From: Bacteroidia bacterium
GTDB lineage: Bacteria > Bacteroidota > Bacteroidia > J057
DNA: 38,746 nucleotides
Direction: 5' to 3'
Assembly: GCA_030731845.1 (NCBI GenBank)
Contig: JANQTF010000133.1
Location: 1 to 38,746, forward strand
In this document: positions 31,402-38,746 of the stretch, in pieces
Position numbering within the stretch: the stretch's first letter is position 1
Layout: each line of letters opens with the position of its first letter
Translations under genes and position numbers: made by a program
The notes under the pieces: model-generated
Database searches by the model: none
Seen by the model: only the letters and a program-made list of their open reading frames with translations
What the model was told of the DNA's origin: nothing

Positions 31402-32163
31402 CTACTCACCTGAGGCTTCTACAGCCGCCACCACAACCAAGGCCAACACAGCTGAAAGGGACAACGCCACATTCAGCTCCTTTACTTTGGGTGGGGTATA
31501 TTCCATCCGGTAGCCTGTGAGCGGCCCCTTGCCAACAATGGAATGCTTGTTTTGGAGAAAGGCGTTTGCTCCCATCAACCTGGACGACACCAATACAAAC
31601 TCATCATCAATGAAGATGTTTTCGGGACTCCCATCCTCGATCCGATAACACAAATGATGGCGAAAAGACCAGGGTTCCTCCACCTTGAGCGTCAGGACTT
31701 CTCCCGACCGAGGATAGATAGTTCCTTTTTCGGGCCATTCATTGGCATATCTTTGAAATGACATCTTGGTCCCCGGCACAATCAGTGCGCGCTGCAGGTC
31801 CACCTCAACGGTACCTGTTCCGGAGAAGTCTTCCCAGGGCGATACTTCATTCGTCAATCCTGTGAAGGTGGCATTGACGGTCTGTCTGATGTAGGGGATG
31901 CTCCTTTCCCCGACAATGATGCTGCTCAGCGTAAAATCAATAACAATCGGATGATCGAGCTGATTATGAACGGTAAATCCCAGAGGGCTTCCTTCGCTGA
32001 CAAAGTCGTAGGTGATGACTACGCCCTCATATTCCGTCACATTGGAAGCCTCGCCTGCATGCTCGCCCGCGTAGGCAAACTCCGAGACCTGATAGACCCT
32101 GCGCGAGCAGCTGGAGAAAACCACCACGCTGAGAAGGATCGCAATAACTGAAGCTTGGTTCAT
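31402..32163 (-). CDS. array lipoprotein 3
   Basis: A 253-residue paralogue with lipobox VVFSSC (Cys19). Landmarks: VYQVSEFAYAGEHAGEAS, VTEYEGVVITYDF, PIVIDFTLSSIIVGERSIPY, LIVPGTKMSFQRY, WSFRHHLCYRIEDGSPEN and IFIDDEFVLVSS. The C-terminal helix (LSLSAVLALVVVAAV) is followed by EASGE. It links the two halves of the array: EDGSP is shared with lipoproteins 1 and 2, the N-terminal signal (MNQAS) with lipoprotein 5. Upstream, at 32187-32200, lies a fragment of another gene's start left by the duplication that made lipoproteins 1 and 2. Confidence 0.8.
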   Translation of the reverse strand: MNQASVIAILLSVVVFSSCSRRVYQVSEFAYAGEHAGEASNVTEYEGVVITYDFVSEGSPLGFTVHNQLDHPIVIDFTLSSIIVGERSIPYIRQTVNATFTGLTNEVSPWEDFSGTGTVEVDLQRALIVPGTKMSFQRYANEWPEKGTIYPRSGEVLTLKVEEPWSFRHHLCYRIEDGSPENIFIDDEFVLVSSRLMGANAFLQNKHSIVGKGPLTGYRMEYTPPKVKELNVALSLSAVLALVVVAAVEASGE

Positions 32164-32186
32164 GGTTAATCGGGATAAAGGTGGGT

Positions 32187-32894
32187 AAAGAATTTTTCAT
32201 GATTATCTGTATCTGAGGAGGGCAAGAGAGAGGCTATTGGGAAACTTGATTAGTCCCTTCCACCAAAAATGATGATCGGGACGGAGATCAGAAGAGGGAG
32301 GGTGATGGCTACAAAGGTTATGATGGTTCCCTGCCCCTCAAAGGGGCTGGGGATGACCCGGTGGCCGGTGAGTGCGAATTGGGCTTTTTCAGTTTCTGAA
32401 TAGCTTCGGAAAGCTGCTTTTCCCATGATCGTGGTGGAAACCACCTCAAAAGAATCGTCAATAAACTGATTGACGGGGCTTCCATCTTCGATCTGATAGC
32501 AGAGATAGTGGCGATAAGTCCACGGTTTTTCGATTGGGAGGGAAATGGCATCCTGGGTTCCAAGAGCTACATATATGGCCGGAGGATGGGAGATAGAGGT
32601 GCAAGCCACTAACGCCTCAGTTCCGGGAGCAATGACCATGTTGACTGGGTTTATTCCTGTGGAAGTGGTACCAGCGAAATTCACATTGTTGCCCATGGTG
32701 GTCGTCCCTGAACCCTCAAAAGTGCCGTCCACTGTCGATTTAAAATAAGGGAGGCTCCTGCCATCCACAATGAGGCTGCTTTTGGTAAAGTCAATCACTA
32801 CCGGATAATTGAGCTGGTTTTGAATCGTGCAACTCAGCACGCTTCCCTCTCCCCTGAAATCATACGTGAGAATCAGGCCGTCGTGAACCGTGAC
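32187..32894. repeat. 708-bp duplication, copy A
   Basis: Every base of 32187-32894 equals 33007-33714 (offset 820), checked line by line. The unit covers most of one lipoprotein gene, its 3' flank, and the first 14 nt of a following gene (AAAGAATTTTTCAT, reverse of ATGAAAAATTCTTT). In copy A that gene start is stranded upstream of lipoprotein 3 and leads nowhere. Confidence 0.95.
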
Positions 32895-33020
32895 TTGTGG
32901 AGCATCGCCTGCATGATCGCCTGTGTAAGTCAGTTCGGTGACTTGATAAATGCTGCGGGAACAGCTCGAAAGCAAGAGGGCTGTGAGGAGGGAGGAGAGC
33001 AAGAGAAAAGAATTTTTCAT
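32250..33020 (-). CDS. array lipoprotein 2 (duplicate)
   Basis: A 256-residue paralogue with lipobox LLLSSC (Cys20). From VTVHDGLILTYDF to the stop it is identical to lipoprotein 1; only the signal peptide and the first ~45 residues differ (MKNSFLLL, SRSIYQVTELTYTGDHAGDAPQ). Landmarks: PVVIDFTKSSLIVDGRSLPYF, MVIAPGTEALVACTS, WTYRHYLCYQIEDGSPVN, FIDDSFEVVSTTIMG. The C-terminal helix (FVAITLPLLISVPIIIF) is followed by GGRD. The distinct 5' end with a shared body points to recent duplication or gene conversion onto an older paralogue. Confidence 0.82.
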   Translation of the reverse strand: MKNSFLLLSSLLTALLLSSCSRSIYQVTELTYTGDHAGDAPQVTVHDGLILTYDFRGEGSVLSCTIQNQLNYPVVIDFTKSSLIVDGRSLPYFKSTVDGTFEGSGTTTMGNNVNFAGTTSTGINPVNMVIAPGTEALVACTSISHPPAIYVALGTQDAISLPIEKPWTYRHYLCYQIEDGSPVNQFIDDSFEVVSTTIMGKAAFRSYSETEKAQFALTGHRVIPSPFEGQGTIITFVAITLPLLISVPIIIFGGRD

Positions 33021-33714
33021 GATTATCTGTATCTGAGGAGGGCAAGAGAGAGGCTATTGGGAAACTTGATTAGTCCCTTCCACCAAAAATGATGATCGGG
33101 ACGGAGATCAGAAGAGGGAGGGTGATGGCTACAAAGGTTATGATGGTTCCCTGCCCCTCAAAGGGGCTGGGGATGACCCGGTGGCCGGTGAGTGCGAATT
33201 GGGCTTTTTCAGTTTCTGAATAGCTTCGGAAAGCTGCTTTTCCCATGATCGTGGTGGAAACCACCTCAAAAGAATCGTCAATAAACTGATTGACGGGGCT
33301 TCCATCTTCGATCTGATAGCAGAGATAGTGGCGATAAGTCCACGGTTTTTCGATTGGGAGGGAAATGGCATCCTGGGTTCCAAGAGCTACATATATGGCC
33401 GGAGGATGGGAGATAGAGGTGCAAGCCACTAACGCCTCAGTTCCGGGAGCAATGACCATGTTGACTGGGTTTATTCCTGTGGAAGTGGTACCAGCGAAAT
33501 TCACATTGTTGCCCATGGTGGTCGTCCCTGAACCCTCAAAAGTGCCGTCCACTGTCGATTTAAAATAAGGGAGGCTCCTGCCATCCACAATGAGGCTGCT
33601 TTTGGTAAAGTCAATCACTACCGGATAATTGAGCTGGTTTTGAATCGTGCAACTCAGCACGCTTCCCTCTCCCCTGAAATCATACGTGAGAATCAGGCCG
33701 TCGTGAACCGTGAC
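33007..33714. repeat. 708-bp duplication, copy B
   Basis: Identical to 32187-32894. Here the 14-nt start segment at the left end is the live start of lipoprotein 2. Past 33714 the two copies differ at once (ACATACGG against ACTTGTGG) and remain only similar through the signal-peptide codons. Confidence 0.95.
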
Positions 33715-33840
33715 ATACGGAGCATCGCCTGCATGATCGCCGGTGTAAGTCAGTTCGGTGGCTTGATAAATGCTGCGATTGCAGCTCGAAAGCAGGACGA
33801 CTGAGAGGAGAGCTAAGAGAAAAGGGAGAATATGTTTCAT
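33070..33840 (-). CDS. array lipoprotein 1 (first of array)
   Basis: A 256-residue protein with lipobox VVLLSSC (Cys20) and the family opening NRSIYQATELTYTGDHAGDAPY. The body is identical to lipoprotein 2. It is the first gene of six read head-to-tail on the minus strand (gaps 49, 86, 56, 98 and 58 nt), so the array promoter should lie in the 162 nt between it and the epimerase-like gene; I see no clear TAnnTTTG there. The family has two predicted membrane attachments, a lipidated N-terminus and a C-terminal helix, with about 200 residues between them outside the cytoplasm. I do not recognise a Pfam family. Confidence 0.82.
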   Translation of the reverse strand: MKHILPFLLALLSVVLLSSCNRSIYQATELTYTGDHAGDAPYVTVHDGLILTYDFRGEGSVLSCTIQNQLNYPVVIDFTKSSLIVDGRSLPYFKSTVDGTFEGSGTTTMGNNVNFAGTTSTGINPVNMVIAPGTEALVACTSISHPPAIYVALGTQDAISLPIEKPWTYRHYLCYQIEDGSPVNQFIDDSFEVVSTTIMGKAAFRSYSETEKAQFALTGHRVIPSPFEGQGTIITFVAITLPLLISVPIIIFGGRD

Positions 33841-34002
33841 GATTAGGAGAGCTGCAGGGATGATCGTTAGCTCCTAAATATTAGGCGTTTTTCGGAGAAA
33901 AAAGGCAGCCCCTGAAGATCCGTGTCAATCCGCTGAGCAAGCGTGTATGGATTGTTTTCACCGTGCACAATATCGCCCATTCTGTGCTGATCCTCCCGTC
34001 AA

Positions 34003-34989
34003 TCACCGCCTGTATGCCGCAATCACCAGATCCATCCACGCATCGGTCTCTGGGCTGATGTGGATTCTGGAAGGATTGGCTTCCAGCCAGGCCACAGTCT
34101 CTTCAATTCCTCGCTTAAATGGCGTTGTAGCCACAAAACCAGGCACAAATCGCTTGATTTTGCTATTGTCGAAGATCGTGCTCACAGCTTTGTCACCGAG
34201 CAAACTGCCCGTGTAGTCATCGTCGAAGCTTGCGATATAGTCCGAAGGAATGTGAACCATTTCTACTGTTGCGCCAGCGGCAGCCATCACCGCTTCATAA
34301 ATCTGATTCCAGGTGAGCAATTCATCCGAAGTAATGTGAAATGCCTGCCCAATAGCCTGCTGATGTCCCAGCAACCCCACGAAGCCCTTGGCAAAGTCTC
34401 GCGAATGCGTAATGGTCCAGATGGAGCTGCCATCGCCATGCACAATCACGGGCTTGCCCCTGCGGATGCGATCAATGATCGTGAACTCGGTCCAGCCACC
34501 GATGGCCACAGGAATCACGCTTTCGTAGGTGAGCGAAGGCCGCACAATCGTAATCGGGAAGCCACCATCACGATAAGCCGCCATCAAAAGGTCTTCGCAG
34601 GCGATCTTGTCGCGCGAATATTGCCAGAAGGGATTGGCCAGCGGCGTGGATTCTGTGATGATGGGATGGCTCAGCGGCTTTTGATAACAGGAAGCCGAGC
34701 TGATGAAGAGGTATTGGCCGATTTTTCCGCTAAAAAGACGAATGTCACGCTCCACATCCGATGGCACAAAGGCAATGAAATTGGCCACTACATCAAACCG
34801 ATGGTCGCGGATGGCTGCGGCTACGGCCTCTTCATTGTGGATATCGGCCACGATGGAGTGAACTCCCTCGGGCAACTCCAGCCCAGATTTGCCGCGGTTG
34901 AGGACATATACTTCGTGGCCTTGAGCCAGAGACTGTTTCACACAGGCCATAGAAATGTTGCCCGTGCCGCCAATGTAGAGAATATTCAT
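34003..34989 (-). CDS. NAD-dependent epimerase/dehydratase-like protein (extended SDR)
   Basis: A 328-residue cytosolic protein with the Rossmann loop GGTGNIS (7-13), a VADIHNEE acidic segment, FISSASCYQK and YSRDKIACEDLL, where Tyr and Lys of the YxxxK site can be read as YSRDK. It resembles NAD-dependent epimerase/dehydratases that act on nucleotide sugars, but proteins of this branch are often annotated only broadly and the GxxGxxG here is shortened. It stands 162 nt upstream of the lipoprotein array on the same strand, so it may share its transcript. Substrate unknown. Confidence 0.85.
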   Translation of the reverse strand: MNILYIGGTGNISMACVKQSLAQGHEVYVLNRGKSGLELPEGVHSIVADIHNEEAVAAAIRDHRFDVVANFIAFVPSDVERDIRLFSGKIGQYLFISSASCYQKPLSHPIITESTPLANPFWQYSRDKIACEDLLMAAYRDGGFPITIVRPSLTYESVIPVAIGGWTEFTIIDRIRRGKPVIVHGDGSSIWTITHSRDFAKGFVGLLGHQQAIGQAFHITSDELLTWNQIYEAVMAAAGATVEMVHIPSDYIASFDDDYTGSLLGDKAVSTIFDNSKIKRFVPGFVATTPFKRGIEETVAWLEANPSRIHISPETDAWMDLVIAAYRR

Positions 34990-35187
34990 AACGCTTTAGG
35001 TAAGGGGTTGGTGGCATCAAGTTAAAGGTAGGGGACGAATATGGAAAGCCAGCACCTTTTATTGTTTCCTTTTTCCGTCTGCAACCTGATTTTATCCATC
35101 CTAAGACCTCCTTTCTCCATTCGCTAGATCAGAGAAGCAATAACACCACAGATTTGATAGTTTTACTTTTTGAATCAACTTTCTAAC

Positions 35188-35769
35188 ATGAAAAATCTTC
35201 TTGTCTCTTTCTTTCTGTTGCTGTCTGTCTTAGGGGTAAATGCCCAGAGATCTCACAAAGCCCTTGCTGCCTGGATCGCAGAGATGCCTTATTCCGATAC
35301 GCTCATCATGAGTCTTTCCGGGGAGGTAGATCTCTCCGAAGCCCCTGTCGTTTCGGTCAATGATTTTGATAAAGCCGACGGATGGGACAGTCATTCTGAC
35401 ATTCCTTCTAAAAAATATCTTGGCTACTCTCATGTCACCAAGCCCAACGGCCTTGTGATGGTATCCGCATTCGGCGATGATGAAAAGAGCTTATTTCTGC
35501 TCGTGTTTTCGCAAGACTCCACCCTCGTGAGCATCCTGCCGCTGAGCGCCAAATTCGAAAAAGATGGCTTGAGGCACCGATATGGCTCCACAGATCAGGT
35601 GGGCAAGACCATCACCGTGTGGCAAGTCATGGAAGGCGACGAAAAAGTAGGAAAAGAGCGATGGATCAATCGCGATTCTACCTTCGCCACCTACAAGTTT
35701 TTGCCCACCGGCATCATCGACACCGTGAGCTACGACCGTCGGAAGAAGCGCGAAATCATCAAGCGATAG
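35188..35769 (+). CDS. small secreted protein of unknown function
   Basis: A 193-residue exported protein (signal peptide 1-20, ending VNAQ). The mature part is rich in charged residues and strands: WIAEMPYSDTLIMSLSGE, KKYLGYSHVTKPNGLV, SLFLLVFSQDSTLVSILPL, TITVWQVMEGDEKVGKERW and a basic end RRKKREIIKR. No family is recognised. It may be a periplasmic or secreted beta-barrel-like protein. It is alone on the plus strand and is followed by a long repeat region. Confidence 0.65.
   Translation: MKNLLVSFFLLLSVLGVNAQRSHKALAAWIAEMPYSDTLIMSLSGEVDLSEAPVVSVNDFDKADGWDSHSDIPSKKYLGYSHVTKPNGLVMVSAFGDDEKSLFLLVFSQDSTLVSILPLSAKFEKDGLRHRYGSTDQVGKTITVWQVMEGDEKVGKERWINRDSTFATYKFLPTGIIDTVSYDRRKKREIIKR

Positions 35770-35787
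<18 letters not shown>
35188..35787 (+). other. leader check for the small secreted protein
   Basis: The frame opens with TTG at 35170, but ATG 35188 begins a normal signal peptide (MKNLLVSFFLLLSVLGVNAQ), so I take 35188 as the start. Upstream, TTACTTTTTG (35163-35172) is a loose -7 element very close to the start, implying a leader of about 10 nt if used. The same TTACTTTTTG word occurs at about 20259, ahead of the sugar-acid operon. Confidence 0.25.
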
Positions 35788-36209
<422 letters not shown>

Positions 36210-37007
36210 TCAATTCACCCCCAAAAACAACGCCTCATCCACGCTGTCGCTCACCGAAATGTCGGGAAGCAGAAGGGGAAACTCCTGACCATCGCGCAGG
36301 CGCACGCCACGGTCGCCAGAGAGGAGAATGTCTCCATAGGACTGATAATCGCGCCACGGCGTGGTGAAGCCGGGCTCGGCATCACTGGCATTGGCAAAAA
36401 AGGCCCATTGCTCCATGAGATGGCTTTCCTGGCCTACCCAGATCAGGTACTTGTTTTGGGGAGTCACCCCTACTGCTTCAAAACGTAGTTCCAGCACATC
36501 GGCCATGGCTCCGGTTTGTGTGCTGTCGGGGCCAACATAGGTGAGGGTCACTCCGCTATCTTTCAACTTGAAAGGCATCACGAGCCAATAGGAATCGTTG
36601 ATCCAGGTGCCTTTGGCCATGTCCATGAGGCTGGCGAGGGAATCTGCCTCGGTAATCTCTTGCCCATCTACAAGGGCTTTCCCTTGTCCGGTCTCGATGT
36701 CGGTCACGAGGGTCATGTTTTGCGAAGGAAAGTCAATGCGAACCCGATTGGTGTATTTGTCCCACAGTAATTTGCGGCCACTGAGAAATGTCCAGTTGAG
36801 GTAATGCGTGCGGTCCCACGCAGCACGTCCGCCCATGGCTTCCATCACCTCGTCTGCAATGACAATGGCAGCAGAATCCGATCCGGCGAGGTCAAAGCCA
36901 TCGGCGGCAGGATTGGCTGCTGTTTGTGGTTCTTCAGAAGTGGAAGGCGCTTGCTCATTACAGGCAAACAGGAGGAGAAGAGCGGAGAGAAGAATCAATT
37001 TTTGCAT
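36210..37007 (-). CDS. DUF6503-like lipoprotein
   Basis: Start placed at ATG 37007 (MQKLILLSALLLLFAC), which begins the lipoprotein signal; the frame stays open to 37070 but adds 21 residues before it. The lipobox gives Cys16. The mature 250 residues include VMEAMGGRAAWDRTHYLNWTF in two adjoining motifs, GRKLLWDKYTNRVRIDF and YWLVMPFKL. This matches the DUF6503 group, thought to have a LolA/LppX-like lipid-binding fold, common in Bacteroidota with unknown role. It is convergent with the small secreted gene through the repeat region. Confidence 0.75.
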   Translation of the reverse strand: MQKLILLSALLLLFACNEQAPSTSEEPQTAANPAADGFDLAGSDSAAIVIADEVMEAMGGRAAWDRTHYLNWTFLSGRKLLWDKYTNRVRIDFPSQNMTLVTDIETGQGKALVDGQEITEADSLASLMDMAKGTWINDSYWLVMPFKLKDSGVTLTYVGPDSTQTGAMADVLELRFEAVGVTPQNKYLIWVGQESHLMEQWAFFANASDAEPGFTTPWRDYQSYGDILLSGDRGVRLRDGQEFPLLLPDISVSDSVDEALFLGVN

Positions 37008-37154
37008 AAGGCGATCTGGCTGAGTGGTGAATGCTGCATCAAGGTAGGGAGAATTGCGCGATCCACGCAATCAGCCTGAACGAAAGACAGAGATTCTCCT
37101 CCTAATTCCTTCCTGAACCCTGATCATGTCCTGCACAGCTGCACAGTGACCCCG

Positions 37155-37236
37155 ACAGGATTGGGAGCAAAGCGACACGGTAATACACTACAGCCAAACG
37201 AGGCTGTGACAGGGGCGTATCTAATCCTGTGTTCCG
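37155..37236 (+). ncRNA. candidate structured 5' leader of the collagen-like gene
   Basis: ACAGGATT (37155-37162) is the exact complement of AATCCTGT (37223-37230). Inside, ACAGCC (37190-37195) pairs with GGCTGT (37202-37207) around AAACGA. A third small hairpin (GTGTTCC/GGACAC) overlaps the outer stem's 3' arm, so two alternative folds are possible. The element ends about 45 nt before the start codon. It fits no riboswitch class I can confirm. Confidence 0.3.
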
Positions 37237-37278
37237 GCAAGGACACACCAACACATGAACCTCCAACCTTAATTGATT

Positions 37279-37887
37279 ATGAAATACGCTTCAATTTCTA
37301 CCTCCGCTCTTCGGTTTTTTACGCTGTCTTTGTTAGCCCTCATGGCCTCCTCTTGTTTGCGCGTGCAAGGCCCGATTGGTCCACAGGGCCCTCCAGGATT
37401 TCCCGGACAAAATGGACAAGACGGCAACGCCAATGTCTGGAGCATCAACTACCTGGCCCTCGCCTCTGATTGGTATGATGTAGGTGTTTCTGGTCAGGAT
37501 GGCTACTACCTCGCTCTCGACCTCGATGTTCCTGAAATCACAGCGAGCATTGTGAATAGCGGCGTAGTCATGGTCTATTATCGCGCTACCGACAACTCGC
37601 CATGGACTGCCCTTCCCTATACCTTCATCTCTCACAACCCTGAGTATATCGAAAAACTGGACTTCATTTACGACCAGAGTTTCGTGGGAATGCAAAGTCA
37701 GGCCAGCGACCGCCAAGCCACGCCTTATGAAGGAACCTACCGCGTGATCGTGGCTTCGGGCGTGCCCATCGGCAAGACCGACATCGACTGGACCGACTAC
37801 GACGCCGTTGCCGACTACCTGGGACTTGAGGACGTGCAGCAGCAATACCGCGAACTCATGAAGCCCGAAAAACCAAGACAAGAATAA
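37279..37887 (+). CDS. collagen-like lipoprotein
   Basis: Start at ATG 37279; a TTG six nt upstream in frame is less likely. The 202-residue protein has a lipobox LMASSC (Cys26) followed at once by a short collagen-like run of Gly-x-y triplets (GPIGPQGPPGFPGQNGQDG). A beta-rich domain follows (VWSINYLALASDWYDVG, VVMVYYRATDNSPW), ending in a charged tail. Lipoproteins with one collagen-like linker between anchor and domain recur in Bacteroidota, where the stretch may act as a spacer or trimerisation element. Function unknown. A strong terminator follows. Confidence 0.75.
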   Translation: MKYASISTSALRFFTLSLLALMASSCLRVQGPIGPQGPPGFPGQNGQDGNANVWSINYLALASDWYDVGVSGQDGYYLALDLDVPEITASIVNSGVVMVYYRATDNSPWTALPYTFISHNPEYIEKLDFIYDQSFVGMQSQASDRQATPYEGTYRVIVASGVPIGKTDIDWTDYDAVADYLGLEDVQQQYRELMKPEKPRQE

Positions 37888-37969
37888 CCCTCAGCCTTTG
37901 CTCGGCCATATCCCCTCTGTAAATCCGCTCTTTTCTTGAAAAAGATGTAAATCTTTGCCATGTCTGATG

Positions 37970-38006
37970 ACCAGCCCGCTACCGAAAGGTTCGGGCTGGT
38001 TTTTTT
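37970..38006 (+). terminator. strong intrinsic terminator
   Basis: ACCAGCCCG (37970-37978) pairs perfectly with CGGGCTGGT (37992-38000). The loop itself can close as ACC-GAAA-GGT, giving a GNRA-type tip, and seven T follow (38000-38006). It ends the collagen-like gene and stands about 60 nt before pyrR. Confidence 0.85.
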
Positions 38007-38065
38007 GTGTTCTCAGGCCGTGACGGGGGAAGGAAAAGCTAGAATTTTGTTGCAATTTTGCGCCA

Positions 38066-38617
38066 ATGGCAGCTACCGAACAACTAGACCTTTTTCCCAA
38101 TGGGAAGCTAGCCGTGACACTGCAGCGACTGTGTCACGAGCTGCTCGAAACCTATGGCGACTTCAGCGATACGGTCATCATTGGTGCGCAATCCAAGGGC
38201 GTATTTGTCTCCCGGCGCATACAGGCCCTCTTGCAGGAGCACCTGCCCGGCGTGGAGATTCCACATGGAGAGCTCGACACCACCTTCTTCCGAGATGATT
38301 TTCGGATGCACGAAAAGCCTCTTCAGGCCAACAAAACCCGCATCGACTTTCTCATCGAAGATCGCAAGGTGATCCTCATCGACGATGTGCTCTACACCGG
38401 CAGGAGCGTGCGCGCTGCACTCGACGCCATGCTTGCCTATGGCAGGCCCCGATCGGTGGAGCTCCTCGTGCTCGTGGATCGGCGCAACAAGCGCCATCTC
38501 CCCATCGAGCCTAGCTACGTCGGCATCATGGTCGATACCATCGAGTCGCAGCGTGTCTTGGTCTCGCTCAAAGAAAGCGGCGGCGAAGACAGCGTGATCC
38601 TTGTGGAGAAAACATGA
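38066..38617 (+). CDS. pyrR: bifunctional pyr operon regulator / uracil phosphoribosyltransferase
   Basis: A 183-residue phosphoribosyltransferase of PyrR type. The PRPP-binding loop VILIDDVLYTGRS (102-114) is complete. ELDTTFFRDDF (about 69-79) corresponds to the family's D-x-T-x-x-RDD segment, and VDRRNKRHLPIEPSYVG is typical near the end. PyrR senses UMP and, in many bacteria, controls pyrimidine genes by binding the mRNA leader. The usual downstream partner, pyrB, would lie beyond the window. The leader between the terminator and ATG is short. Confidence 0.93.
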   Translation: MAATEQLDLFPNGKLAVTLQRLCHELLETYGDFSDTVIIGAQSKGVFVSRRIQALLQEHLPGVEIPHGELDTTFFRDDFRMHEKPLQANKTRIDFLIEDRKVILIDDVLYTGRSVRAALDAMLAYGRPRSVELLVLVDRRNKRHLPIEPSYVGIMVDTIESQRVLVSLKESGGEDSVILVEKT

Positions 38618-38746
38618 CGTTGAGACCGCTTCGCTGTCAGAAGTCAGACCGCTTCGCTGCGAGAAGTCAGACTGGATCAGCCCTGGCCCCTCTCCTCTCA
38701 CAAGCCCTCTTGTCTGACTCCTGACCTCTGATTTCTGACTCCTGAC
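38618..38746. repeat. short repeats after pyrR
   Basis: Two 23-bp units starting GACCGCTTCGCTG (38624-38646 and 38647-38669) differ at two bases. Their ends, GAAGTCAGAC, are answered by GTCTGACTCCTGAC at the window edge, giving an imperfect inverted repeat. The GTCTGAC word also recurs at 36158-36200, so it is part of a dispersed short-repeat family. Confidence 0.6.

Noticed and set aside
32318-32563. 81-codon frames inside both copies of the duplicated lipoprotein gene
   Set aside because: They are in the same strand but another frame of a well-supported gene, and appear twice only because the gene was duplicated.
37178-37186. CGGTAATAC, as in the 16S rRNA 515 region
   Set aside because: The match is only 9 nt, the flanks do not fit 16S rRNA, and it lies in a short intergenic leader.
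37160-37210. Resemblance of GGGAGCAAAGC to a c-di-GMP (GEMM) riboswitch core
   Set aside because: The conserved GGACGCAAAGCC core and the paired second helix with its receptor are not present.

Overview
The window looks like chromosome from a Bacteroidota bacterium, probably a marine or polysaccharide-degrading member of the Saprospiria or Cytophagia. The evidence is a type IX secretion (T9SS) C-terminal sorting domain, a hybrid two-component regulator that fuses beta-propeller sensor, histidine kinase, receiver and AraC domains, many lipoproteins with SSC lipoboxes, weak TAnnTTTG-type promoters, few Shine-Dalgarno sites, and a glycoside hydrolase and sulfatase cluster. No genus can be assigned from the sequence alone.

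Layout. 1-1.2 kb is a gene graveyard: a short HNH-like zinc-finger protein with an odd tail, a 56-bp vestige of a sulfatase 3' end, and the first ~45 codons of a protein that then ends. 1.2-4.2 kb is a translationally coupled pair of secreted proteins (an S74 chaperone-tailed fibre-like protein and a T9SS cargo protein). 4.2-20.2 kb is a polysaccharide-utilisation region without SusC/SusD inside the window: sulfatase, hybrid two-component regulator, two GH27 lipoproteins, a GH43 lipoprotein, a Kelch-GH43 fusion and a large DUF5060-type putative glycosidase.

20.4-25.8 kb is a tight five-gene plus-strand operon: a tartrate-dehydrogenase-like beta-decarboxylating dehydrogenase, a PF04199 cyclase-family hydrolase, a DUF1537 four-carbon acid sugar kinase, an MFS anion/sugar-acid transporter and a Gfo/Idh/MocA oxidoreductase. 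Together they read as a route for importing and breaking down a sugar acid, possibly one released by the adjacent hydrolases. The mix of enzymes does not match the DUF1537 pathways I know, and the dehydrogenase has Phe where the usual catalytic Tyr should be. A NarL-type two-component pair (25.8-27.3 kb) follows on the other strand.

27.3-38.7 kb holds a DUF2541-like secreted protein, a VOC protein, and a striking head-to-tail array of six paralogous lipoproteins of unknown function. Each appears anchored at both ends: an N-terminal lipobox and a C-terminal membrane helix. Two of them share 708 bp with no differences. Next come an NAD-dependent epimerase-like protein, a small secreted protein, a 53-bp tandem repeat whose hairpin stem shows compensatory changes, a DUF6503-like lipoprotein, a collagen-like lipoprotein with a structured leader, and pyrR behind a strong intrinsic terminator.

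The best candidates for something undescribed are the sugar-acid operon and the double-anchored lipoprotein array. All family assignments come from reading motifs; no database search was run.
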